A stretch of DNA of 64,000 nt, taken from NCBI GenBank assembly GCA_029204225.1, contig CM055111.1, positions 24,361,874-24,425,873 on the forward strand. The letters are read 5' to 3'. Positions 23,562 to 33,107 of the stretch are shown piece after piece (position 1 is the first letter of the stretch; each line of letters begins with the position of its first letter). Below the pieces are notes generated by a model. The model saw only the letters and a program-made list of their open reading frames with translations. It made no database searches and had not been told where the DNA came from. The DNA comes from Diphasiastrum complanatum (Eukaryota; Streptophyta; Lycopodiopsida; Lycopodiales; Lycopodiaceae). The position numbers were made by a program, and so were the translations under genes.

Positions 23562-24390
23562 TGTGAAAAATGCAAACATAAGCTTGGTAGAGGCCAAAAA
23601 TCTTGTATATAGATAAACACACATCTGGAGCCAGTTTCCACATGTGAAAATAGTGTACTTGTCATGTAACATAATCATATATGTTATACATATGATTTAA
23701 TTCAAGTTCTAGTGGCTAAAAATGCCAAAAACTAGTTTTCTAGACATATGACACATGGCATCAATCTATTGCTTGCATGAGCCACATCCTTTGGTTAGGT
23801 GTCACATCCCATGTGTAGAGGACAGCTCACATGTGTGGAATAACTTGAAGTAGATGAATTTTTACTTCTAGAAGATTTTCGAGTAGATCTCCATATAGAA
23901 GGAAAATGGACCAAAAGTGCTCAAAATAGAAGGTTTTGTCCAAGTGTCAGTTTTGCATGATGAATCATCATATGACAAAGCACCTTCACACATGTGGGAT
24001 CAAAGGGATGATCAGTACCACGAGCTCCCACTTATTGTATATATAGAGCCACATTTGGCCATAATCAATGTGAGACACCAATCTTGGTTTTGAAAGCAAT
24101 TTTGAGTGATTCTCTCCATTTGTCTACATTTGTTTTGATTGTTTTAAGGTTCTATCAATGTGTACTTGATTTTCAGGTTGGAGTCCGTACCCTGACAGGG
24201 TTTCACACGTGTGAAACCAGCAAGTACATTTACCTTCAATAAATGATTGTTCTTGTTTGGATTTTATGTCTAGAATTGATCTAGATTGATCTTAACCTTA
24301 TGTAGATTGATAGATCAAGTAAGTCTAACATCCAATCCCTCTTGAGGATCAGATTAGGATCCACTCTTGGTCCTTTTTGTACTTTTTGCA
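23562..24390 (+). repeat. 3' LTR of D1
   Basis: It matches the 5' LTR over its whole length with roughly 4% differences. It is preceded by GAGGAGGAG and followed by the target duplication CAGTTA. Confidence 0.88.
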
Positions 24391-24396
24391 CAGTTA

Positions 24397-24765
24397 CGAC
24401 AGAAGAGCCAGATGCAAGACAAAACCAAGAATCCAAGGGAATTGGATAAGCATCCAAGTTGGTATGATATCGAGGAAGCAGTCAAAAGAGGATATTGCAC
24501 TGATACATTTTATTCATTCCATACAAATTGGTTACCAACAAGCAATATGGTGCTTCATCAAACTCTTCTTCGACCATCATTTTTCCTCCATGGTAACAAG
24601 GATTACAATCTGAAGCCTACAAAATAATTTCAATTCGACAGCTTTGGATTTAGGGGCAATATGTTTGGATGACACATCCTCAATCATGACTACTTAAACA
24701 AGGCGATCAAACTGATCAGACAAGCATCTTCATTTTTGAGGACAGAAATGTTTAAGTAGGGGGAG
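24397..24765 (+). mobile_element. Internal 3' end of element M
   Basis: This short region leads into a purine tract (AAGTAGGGGGAG) directly before the M LTR. A frame encoding KNPRELDKHPSWYDIEEAVKRGY is shared with the inverted copy at 46660-47027, so it was carried in the duplication. I do not recognise the peptide. The tail FEDRNV before the purine tract is reminiscent of the pol end of some Ty3/gypsy elements, which is a weak clue. M was interrupted by D1. Confidence 0.5.
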
Positions 24766-25305
24766 TGTCATGTACTTTTAGTACATCAGTGCTTTTCAAG
24801 GCAATATAATAGCTTTGTAGGCCCAAAAGGAGCTATTAGCCTTAATGACAAGGCGGTTCCCTCTTTAGGCCCTTCAAAGTAATTAATAGGCCAATAAGGG
24901 CCTAATGTAGTTTAAATAATACTTAACAATGGCTAACTATCCCTCAAGGTAGTTAAGTTAAGTTCCTCAAGATAGTTAAGTTAAGTTAAGTGAGAGCAAT
25001 GTCTATAACTAGGCAAGAGACATCAATTTGTGAATCTTTTGGCTCATTTGCAAGTGAGAGCTTCTTGCTTCCTTGTGAATGTAAGCCATATGGATCTCCA
25101 TTGCTAGGTCTCATGTGCCCTATCCACATGGATCAATGCTCCATTTCCATTTATTGTACTCTTCCTTTCATTGCTAATGTGATTTCATTGTGATCTCCAT
25201 GCTTCTAGCTTTCTATTGATATGTTATCATGAATGTCTTGATATATTTTTGCTTCTAGCTTTACTTCATTGCTATTGCTATCAAATTGGGATTCGGCACA
25301 TGACA
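24766..25305 (+). repeat. LTR of element M (540 bp)
   Basis: It starts TGTCATGTAC and ends GCACATGACA, with inverted ends TGTCATGT/ACATGACA. It follows a purine tract, so it is a 3' LTR. It has no primer site on its right. Near 24945-24990 there is a short tandem duplication built from TAGTTAAGTTAAGT and CTCAAG. A near-identical inverted copy lies at 46120-46659. Confidence 0.8.
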
Positions 25306-25971
25306 AGAAGTTGAGTTAACTTTGTGTACTCTAAGACAAGTTCGTAGTTTTGTGTTTATCACATACTTGACTAACATCAATATAGCATAACATTTTGTAC
25401 AGTTTTCAATTTGAGATTTATTAGATGAAAGCTTAGAAATAATTGACTTAAAACGTCTTTAGTCATTTACTGAGATTCTTAAGTAACGGTCCTAATATGC
25501 CTAGTACGGAATATGCTTTATACAGACTTGGCATGATGTGCGACTGTGAGGTCCATGTTTAATAAGAATTATAGCTAAAATAAAGTAAACGCATAAAGCC
25601 ATATATATGAGAAAGAAACAATATTCAAAAAATAAAAAAGAGTTGTAGCAACATTCTTGTATAACATTATAGACAAAACTGGCCAAGCATTAAGTGGTAT
25701 ATATCTATACCACGAATTTGGTCTCTAATGTTGGGAATTTTATAGTATAGACACAATTGGATTTTACGTTGCATTTATTGGTTGAAGTGTATCCATACCT
25801 TGATTGTCTCATGAGCATATAGTATCAAATATGGTTAAAGCTCATGTATTGTGTTTTGTTTTCCTTGAGGTAGACAATTGTACTAATTACGCTTTTGTGT
25901 GAATTAGATAATGGATCAATAAGTTTTCACTAATAATACTTGATATTGACCCAATTATAATTTTTGTAATT
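25306..25971. other. No recognised feature; first 150 bases are an inverted-arm edge
   Basis: 25306-25458 matches the reverse complement of 45967-46119 and marks an edge of the large inverted duplication. The rest is AT-rich with no convincing gene, LTR end or RNA gene. A short hydrophobic frame on the minus strand near 25500-25690 has no support. Confidence 0.5.
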
Positions 25972-27407
25972 GTGTTCCTTTTGCATGACATCGTATTTAT
26001 GTTCTAAGAAATATATTATGAAAAGTAGTATATGAACATACAAAGATGTATGGAGGAGAGACACACCTATAGAGGAATTTGGAGATTTTATAGTGAGGAC
26101 TCTCCTACAAGTTCAAAGATTGTACATATGAAAGAACAAGCAGAAAGGCTATAATACCAGATGAGATGAACAAGTATGAAGACTGAAACAATTGCAACCA
26201 GGCTACAGATTGGCTATTAATTGTCTTTACTTGTTTGCTCCACACTAGAAGGAATAATCCAAGAAATTGAGAGATCAGATGCAGGAGGGCTTCATCTGAT
26301 GCGCAGCAAGGACTTGCACCTCTATACTCATTTGTCCATGCGGTGACAACAGTGCATCGTCTGGTCACCAGAGCTTGCGCAGCTCCACATTGCTTTTGAC
26401 CTCTGTGAGTTCCAGGTCATAGACATCATAGCCTGTGAAATTGGCTATGGCAGCAATCATGCTGGACTTCCCCATCCCCGGAGGTCCGTAAAGCAAGTAT
26501 TCCCTCTTCCATGATCGTCCCACTCTGTGTAAAGTTGTGACTTAAAAAAAAAAAGAACAAATCAACCAAACACTCTTGAATAGAACTTGAAAAGAACTCA
26601 AAACATAGTGAAGAAATTTAACATTTAATCACAAAATCATTCATTTATGAGACTTGTTGAGGGGTCAAGATGGGACCCACCCTCGAAAGGATTTTTCTTT
26701 CAAATTATGCAAGATCAAATGACCCAAGGCCAAATACATATAGAGTGGTTTTGGGAAGGTGAATTCTTAGATTTTTACATCAATTAGAAGTTAACAAATT
26801 TTGGACCTTAAAGAATCTTATACCAAGAAAAGTGGTTTCTAATGACATGCAAAAACTTATTGATCAAGAAAAGAGCATGCATAGGCATTCGACATTAGGA
26901 GGCATGACATGCATGAATCAAATCTGACATGCAAGCTTCAATTCCATCATGCAAAGTCATTAGTCTAGGGATGGTATGACATGCAAGCTCTAGTTCCAAC
27001 ATGCAAGCTTCAAATCATACATGCAAGTCCCCAAATCAAACATAGATCCTCGTCAAGCCATAGCTCCAGCCTTTCTTCCAAGCACCTACACACATAGAAG
27101 CAAGAGCAAGAGACAAAGCAAAAATGAATGGGAGATGAATAATGAGGGAGAAGGGCAAGTTAGTCCTTTTATAGGGAATGTGTAGCCTTGGGGAAGTGGC
27201 TGAGGTGTCCACAATAAGTGTGAGAGGTGTAAGGGAGACTCTAGGAGAAGTAAAGTGAGAGGGTGAGGTGTATAGGTATGAGAGGGTGTTTCTCCATTAG
27301 TTAGAGCAAAAGGGGAGGAGTAGGAGGGCGCATTTTCTTAGGTGTCTTATGGCTTACAAGCCATGTGGAAAAGTAGGTAAGTTACATATTGATAAGGACT
27401 CTTTGAT
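25972..27407. repeat. Segmental duplicate of 35745-37672
   Basis: The outer parts (25972-26367 and 26532-27407) match 35745-36150 and 36805-37672 directly at high identity. The middle differs because each copy holds a different scrap of an AAA-ATPase gene. The rightmost part has repeated ACATGCAAGCT-type words (near 26870-27010). It is probably host DNA and was duplicated after the gene was already present. Confidence 0.8.
26368..26526 (-). pseudogene. BCS1-like AAA-ATPase fragment with Walker A
   Basis: The minus strand encodes about 52 residues, beginning VGRSWKREYLLYGPPGMGK and continuing SSMIAAIANFTGYDVYDLEL then TEVKSNVELRKLW. This matches the Walker A region of plant BCS1-like AAA-ATPases, which are usually 450-550 residues and bound to mitochondrial or ER membranes. 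The usual GPPGTGKSS reads GPPGMGKSS here. Nothing of the N-terminal domain, Walker B or C-terminal part is beside it: at TGGTGACC the sequence runs straight into the shared flank. The duplicate at 36 kb keeps the C-terminal part instead. It is a dead host-gene scrap. The family is recognised with confidence, though not the individual gene. Confidence 0.85.
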
Positions 27408-30349
27408 TGCTCGGGGACACTCGTCTTTCGACAATTTGAGACCTGGTTCCATTGGTGAGAGGGCTAACTTGCAATTAATCAGATTATATCTGACTAACAT
27501 ATTGTTGATGTACCTCTGTTGAGTAATGTAAATCAACTTTTGATTTTTGTCTCTGTGGATTTGAATACCAAGGCAGAAACGAGCTTCACCCAGATCGATC
27601 ATGTCAAATTCAGAAGATAGCATTAACTTGCCTTCTTTTATCAGATCAATATTGTTGTCAAAGAGCAATGTGTCATCCACATATAAAGTGATTATGATAA
27701 AAGACTGCTACATTGTCTTGAAGTGAACATTAGAATCTGATGAGCTTGGTGTGTAGTCGTCATCAATAAGGAAATTATTGATCCTTTGAAACCATGCTCG
27801 AACATATTACTTCAAGCCATAAAGTGTCATATGGAGTTTACACACATGATTGTGTTTACCTTCGATAATATAACCTTTGGGTTGCACCATGTAAATGTCT
27901 TCTTCGATAACTCCATTGAGATACGTTGTCTGTACATCCGTTTGATGTATTTCCAAATTTTTTGCAGCAGAAAACGATATCAAAAGTCGAATAGAAGAAT
28001 GCTTGACTACTAGACTGAAGATCTTAGTGTAATCGATGTTGTATACCTGAGAAAATCCTCTGGCGACAAGTCGAGATTTTCTTCGATTGATGCTTCCGTC
28101 TACTTTGTACTTGACTATGAAAATCCATTTACAATCAACTATGTTTCTGCTAGCAGGGACAATTGTCCATGTCTAGTTCTTGATAAGATATGAATACTCT
28201 TTAGCTTCATTCCAGAGATCAGAATCGAGCTGAGTGAGTGCCTCTTCGACAGTCATCGGCTCTTCAACAAGATAGGATACAAACTCGTCGATATACCTCA
28301 TAGGTGGTCTACTAGTTCTTGATGATCTTCTGGGAAATGGAAGAACTTGATTATTTTCATCATACTGTAGTTGCTGAACTGCGACATCATCTTCTTCGAA
28401 TTCGTCATTAATATGTTGTTCGTCGGAAGAGATGAGCTTGGACCTTCAATGGGAATAGTCGACTGAGGAACCTCGAAGTTCAATTTGTCGGATGAGTCAG
28501 ACAAGTCGGGTACATGGGCTTTGTCTTTTCCTTTGAGGTCGATAAATTGATTTTCGATGAAGATGACATCCCGGCTAGTGAATATCTTCGACTTAATGGG
28601 ATCAGACAACTTGTAGGCTTGATCTAAAGTAGTGTAGTTGATGAAAATACTTTTGATACTCTGGAAGTCGAGCTTCTTCCTGAGATCATGAGGAATCTAC
28701 ACATAAGGAGTACATCCAAAAACTTTTAAATTCGATAAAGAAGGTTTGGTACCAACTTCGAATGGTATTTTGTCTGAGAGACCTTTAGTAGGACATTTGT
28801 TCTGAATATAGGTTGCCGTTGAAACAACTTCAACCCAAAAGGTCTTCGGAAGTGTCACATGTGATAACATGCACTTTGCCGATTTGACTAAGGTTCTGTT
28901 CTTTCTCTCAGCAAGACCATTTGACTGAGGCGAATAGGGGGTAATGTATTGTTGCTCAATGCAGTTGTTGAGGCAGTACTCCTTGAATTCAGTGGAGATG
29001 TATTCTCCCCCGTTGTCGAACCTCATTGCTTTGATTCTTTTACCAGTCTGATTTTCTGCATGCTCTTTAAATTTTCTAAACTTGATAAAGGCTTCTGATT
29101 TTTGCTTGATGAAGTAAACATCTATTCTTCGAGAGAATTCATCAATAAAATTAATAAAATACTTTGCATCTAGTAATAAAGGAGTTTGCATAAGTCCACA
29201 TATATCTGAATGAACAACATCCAACAAACCTTTTGATGCATGCCTATGACTCAATCTAAAAGGAATCCTAGTATGCTTTCCAAGGATGCAGCTATGGCAG
29301 ACAGGGAGATCGACTATACCAGAAGGATAGTCGAGACCAAGTGGTAGGGATTGTCTTGACATGTTCGATACAGATGCATAATTCAAGTTTCCTAAGCGAT
29401 GATGCCATAGTAATGCTTTATTGACAAGAACAGAGGTTTTCAAGGCTTGACTAGAATCAGAATAACAATGTGCCAATCTATATAAGTATCCATGCCTCTT
29501 GCCAAATGCAAGGATCTTATTACTCCTATCGATAATTCTGCATTGATCAGACTCAAACTCTACCTTATGACCTAAATCTATAATTCTATTTACTAATAGT
29601 AATTGCGTCTTGATCGTCTATGACTGTTCGACAATGGCCATCTGTTGCAAGAGATTCTTAAACTAGTTAATATGATTCTGAAGAGAATCATTGTTCGACA
29701 TCTTGAGTGTGAAGAATTTTCTTCGATGATGTAACTTGGTAGTTAAGTCTCTCATATCATATAGTGAGCTTAGGATGTCCCAAACTTCTTTTGAAGTCTT
29801 GGCTTTAGCTATGTGCCCAATTTGAGTATCTGATATATTGAAGATAATAAGCGCGAAAGCTTTACCATCCTTCGACTACCATTTTGAGTCATTTGTGTCG
29901 TGTTCAGGTTTCACTTCGATACTTGTAACAACATCCCACAACTCGTTGGTGATTAGCAAGGTCTTCGTCTTAAATTTTCATAAATGATAATTGGATCCAT
30001 TCAACTTGTCCGCGATAAGACTGGCTTCACTTTGAGAATCCATCTGGAACTTTAAACTGTCGATAATTCAATTGTCGTTAAGAAAGAGATACAATGTTGT
30101 AAAAATCAATTCTCTGATACCGAAACAAATTGGTTCAAGCTAAAGAATAATTTGATATCACAAAAGATATAGAGTATAAGAGTTCACAAGCTCTAATATA
30201 GTATTAGGCCTTGAAGAATCAACGTTCGGATACCATGTTGGAAAGAGGTCTGTGAAAGATAGGTCAAATAAGATTTGAAAAGAATTTGAACGAATAGAAT
30301 AAGATACGAATAGAAAGAATAAAAAGAATAAAATTGTTCTTGCTCCTCC
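27408..30349 (-). mobile_element. Copia element H2 (5' LTR, primer site, gag, IN, RT part), broken
   Basis: This is a close copy of H1 in the same orientation. The short LTR (30349-30236) and a primer site with one changed base (30235-30224) come first on the minus strand. Gag lies near 30040-29600. Integrase lies near 29470-28700 (FIDEFSRRIDVYF, RFDNGGEYIS, GLAERKNRTL). The hinge is near 28610-28300, and the RT region with LYVDDTLLF lies near 27685-27410. Its 3' side joins the duplicated host block at the shared word GATAAGGA, while H1 joins other DNA there. It has several breaks and no 3' LTR. Confidence 0.87.
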
Positions 30350-31232
30350 CTCTTGACTTGATCTTTGCTTCATGAATGGACTTAAGAGTTTTCCAAGTCT
30401 CTTTGGTTGAGGTGCATGAACTTATTTCTCTCAACATCTCATCAGAGATGTTCAATTTGATGATATGAAGAACAATTCTTGCTCTCTTCTTGAATCTCTG
30501 AGCCTTATCATAAGCTTCAGGTTCAACTTCAATTCCTGATACAATGTCCATTACTCCATAAAGAATCAAGAAGGATTCTATCCTATCCTTCGAAAATGAA
30601 TAATTGAAGGTAGCTAGTCTCTCACTAGCTTCAAAGAGAAAATCTCCTACAAATGCCATGAATGTGAAGACTCTTGTATATTGGACAACAAAATGGAATT
30701 GAGTTGTTGCTTCTCTTTCAATCTAGAATCTACCATGCAAGTTGATCCAACCTATTGAAATCATGCAACAGAATATGTGAGACCTATCTCACTACAAAGA
30801 ACCAATCAACTTGAATTTGGATCTAGCCTCTGTCTACTAATGAAGCACTTACAATTATGATGTCAAATTTTCCCACGAGTTTCAAATGAATGAAAACACT
30901 CTAGAAACACACATTCAACTCAAAACACAACACTTTGTGTGAAATGATGTGTCTATGACAACAGAAATTTGTCTTACCCAATTCTATCTCAGATTGAGTA
31001 CCAAAACTGTGAATGAAGAATCATGCATGCAATATATTCAAATCAAAAAGTGTCCACTCGAGTTTTGAGTCTCTCCCTACCCTCTTTGAGAGCCTATAAC
31101 TCCTACTAGGAACATCAGAATGAACTGAAACCAATTGCATTGGAAAGAGGACTCTTCTAGCTTTCCAACAAGCAATAATGTCAATACTTTGGATCTAACA
31201 TAGAGGAGATAGAGTCAAATGATGTATTCTGG

Positions 31233-31250
31233 TTTTCACACGTGTGAAAA
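31233..31250. promoter_or_regulatory. 18-bp palindrome in the leader of I2
   Basis: TTTTCACACGTGTGAAAA is a perfect palindrome sharing its 16-bp core with the D LTR palindrome although the families differ. The inverted copy is at 44897-44914 in I3. Confidence 0.75.
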
Positions 31251-31419
31251 GTCAGAATTCCATACATCCTCTGTTCTGGACTGAGAATATCAGTTCTAAC
31301 CTCATTTACCAAAAATCTGTTCAAGAAAAGATAGCAAAACACTGCTAAACAGCTTCCTAGCTTGAATTGATAGAAAAATCTTCATACATCTGATGTTAGT
31401 AGCATTCAAAGCATGGTAT

Positions 31420-31432
31420 GGCTCTGATACCA
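31420..31432 (-). promoter_or_regulatory. Primer-binding site of I2
   Basis: The reverse complement reads TGGTATCAGAGCC and abuts the LTR end TTTCACA. Confidence 0.88.
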
Positions 31433-31828
31433 TGTGAAAAATCCAGCAACTTCACACATGTGGGAAACCACATCAAATGTGTGAATGATCTTGACGTTGC
31501 TTTGTGGTGGCACACAGATCACCTGTAGAGCAATCCTGCAATCTACCAACAAATATGAGACTAGAGCACAATCTAGAATGCTACAGATCAAAGCAAAACT
31601 AATTTCTCACAAATAGAGAGAATACATAACCAAAATGATGTATGGAGAATGCCTTCTACTCGAGTTAAAGAGAGAATATCAAAACAAGCAAAATAGCATG
31701 AGATCCAATTTTGACATTATGACATTATCAAAGCTTGATTCATCATCAGATATGAATGAGAATGATATGTACATATATAGGAGAGCCAAAATTCGTGGTA
31801 CTCCTTGCATTCAATGCATTCCCTACAC

Positions 31829-32336
31829 CTAATCAAGTGTAAACTATTACCATATTGACACCTAACAGCTTGCATGCTGAAATTGCACCTAACGCCTACC
31901 TACTTTGTCCAAATGTTAATTTCTCAACTAGATATGTACAAAACTACATGCTTGTGTCCAATACTATTTGCACCTTCACTAGATGACTTGGACATGTGTA
32001 GAACATGTATACTGACTTGCATTTGCATGCAGTGATTGCATGTTCCCTGCATGCACACTAACTGATTTTGCATGTCATCTAGTTTTAAGCATGTCATCGA
32101 ATCTAGATCTACCTAACTCAAACTCGCCCAAATCTACAAGGTCATGTGCTCAATTTACATACCTTTGATATATACAATGGAACAAAGTGAAATATGACCA
32201 TCTAGACATTGTGCATGTCATGTAGCTCGAGTTTGTACATACTAGAGAATAATATTTACAACTTGTAAATGCACAAGCAAGAAGATTTTCCTCATCAACC
32301 CCTATAGACAAGTTGGATAGCTTTTTTTTCTTCACA
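31829..32336. repeat. Second copy of the anonymous block
   Basis: This is a direct copy of 9844-10351, lying between I2 and T2. No gene is seen. Confidence 0.75.
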
Positions 32337-32470
32337 TGTTGGAAAGAACTATCAAACAGGGCGGATAGCTCAGTGGTAGAGCATCCCATCCGGTATGAGG
32401 GAGGTCTTGGGTTCGAATCCTAGTCTGTGCATCCATATTATGATTTATGGATTTCTAACATGGTATCAGA
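32337..32470 (+). mobile_element. TRIM element T2: 124-bp LTR and start of primer site
   Basis: The LTR is 32337-32460, TGTTGGAAAG ... TTTCTAACA, with TGTT/AACA ends. TGGTATCAGA follows at 32461-32470 and is then interrupted by the LTR of B in reverse. This is the same structure as T1 and T3, so it is a duplicate. Confidence 0.82.
32359..32430 (+). tRNA. tRNA-like sequence inside the T2 LTR
   Basis: It has the same A-box (TAGCTCAGTGG), B-box (GGTTCGAATCC), D-arm and T-arm as in T1. The acceptor ends GGGCGGA/TCTGTGC pair less well than in T1. The anticodon arm is again two bases too long. Confidence 0.5.
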
Positions 32471-33107
32471 GTTAAGAAAACACAATTGAAAACAGCGGTC
32501 CGGATCAATCACCACAGCACAACATCAAGTGCAACAAGAACCCAGAATTGCTCTCCACAAACTGTATATTCAATTTACTTGTAAGTACAAAGATAAGTTC
32601 CTTAAAAACACTCAAAGGGCTTGTAAAAGAAAGATGGCCCGATAACTCTAGAACTAAGCACACGTGGTGCCGTCGAAATAAGAAAGCACTGTATAAGTCG
32701 ATCATTGCTATTTTAACTCTCTCCCTCAATGATCAACGTCACTTCTTATTTTAGAGTATACTCTATTCATGGAACATACCTCCATGATAGCATTACAAGT
32801 AAAGGCTTTTTACATGACCTGGTCTAAGCCAAGTTTAGCTTTAAACATTTCAAACTTTTCTTTACTTAAAGCTTTTGTAAATATATCAGCAACTTGTAAC
32901 AACGTAGAACAATGTACAATACTTATGTCTTCAGATTGTAATTTTTCACGCACAAAGTGATATTTTACTTCAATATGTTTTGTCCTTGCATGAAAAATTG
33001 GATTTTTAGCCAAATGTATTCCACTTTGACTGTCACAGAAAATAATGGTGGGATTAACTTGCTTCATGCCAATCTCACATAACAACTTACGTAGCCAAAT
33101 AGCTTGA
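32471..33107 (-). mobile_element. Copia B2, 3' end (LTR and RNase H), broken
   Basis: The 247-bp LTR is at 32471-32717 (GTTAAG... in plus reading). A purine tract, read as TCTCTCCCTC on the plus strand, adjoins it. RNase H then continues to 33107 (LCEIGMKQVNPTIIFCDSQSG, HARTKHIEVKYHFVREKLQ, ADIFTKALSKEKFE). At 33107 it meets plus-strand B3 head to head. It is a close match to the end of B1 in reverse. Confidence 0.88.

Larger units (their letters stand above)
21223..24390 (+). mobile_element. Non-coding LTR element D1 (LARD-like), structurally whole
   Basis: Two LTRs of about 825-830 bp flank a roughly 1.5-kb internal region. The 5' LTR is 21223-22047 and the 3' LTR 23562-24390. The primer site TGGTATCAGAGCC is at 22048. 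A purine tract GAGGAGGAG lies just before 23562. CAGTTA at 21217-21222 and 24391-24396 is the target duplication. The internal region shows no gag or pol, so the element would depend on proteins from a relative; D3 carries a related gag. The LTRs differ by about 4% by eye, suggesting an insertion of the order of 1-2 million years on common plant rates. It looks complete as a non-autonomous unit. Confidence 0.88.
30350..31828 (-). mobile_element. Copia element I2 (LTR, primer site, leader, gag N-terminal part), broken
   Basis: On the minus strand the probable LTR is 31828-31433 (TGTAGGGAATGC ... TTTTTCACA), with TATA-like CTATATATGTAC near 31778. The primer site TGGTATCAGAGCC lies at 31432-31420. 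A 760-base leader holds an 18-bp palindrome (31233-31250). Gag starts MAFVGDFLFE near 30659 and is met by the H2 LTR near 30350. I1 lacks the LTR and part of the leader; I3 is the inverted copy. No pol of I is in the window. Confidence 0.82.

Noticed and set aside
25501-25686. A short minus-strand membrane protein
   Set aside because: AT-rich DNA readily gives short hydrophobic frames. There is no second copy, conserved start or neighbour to support it.
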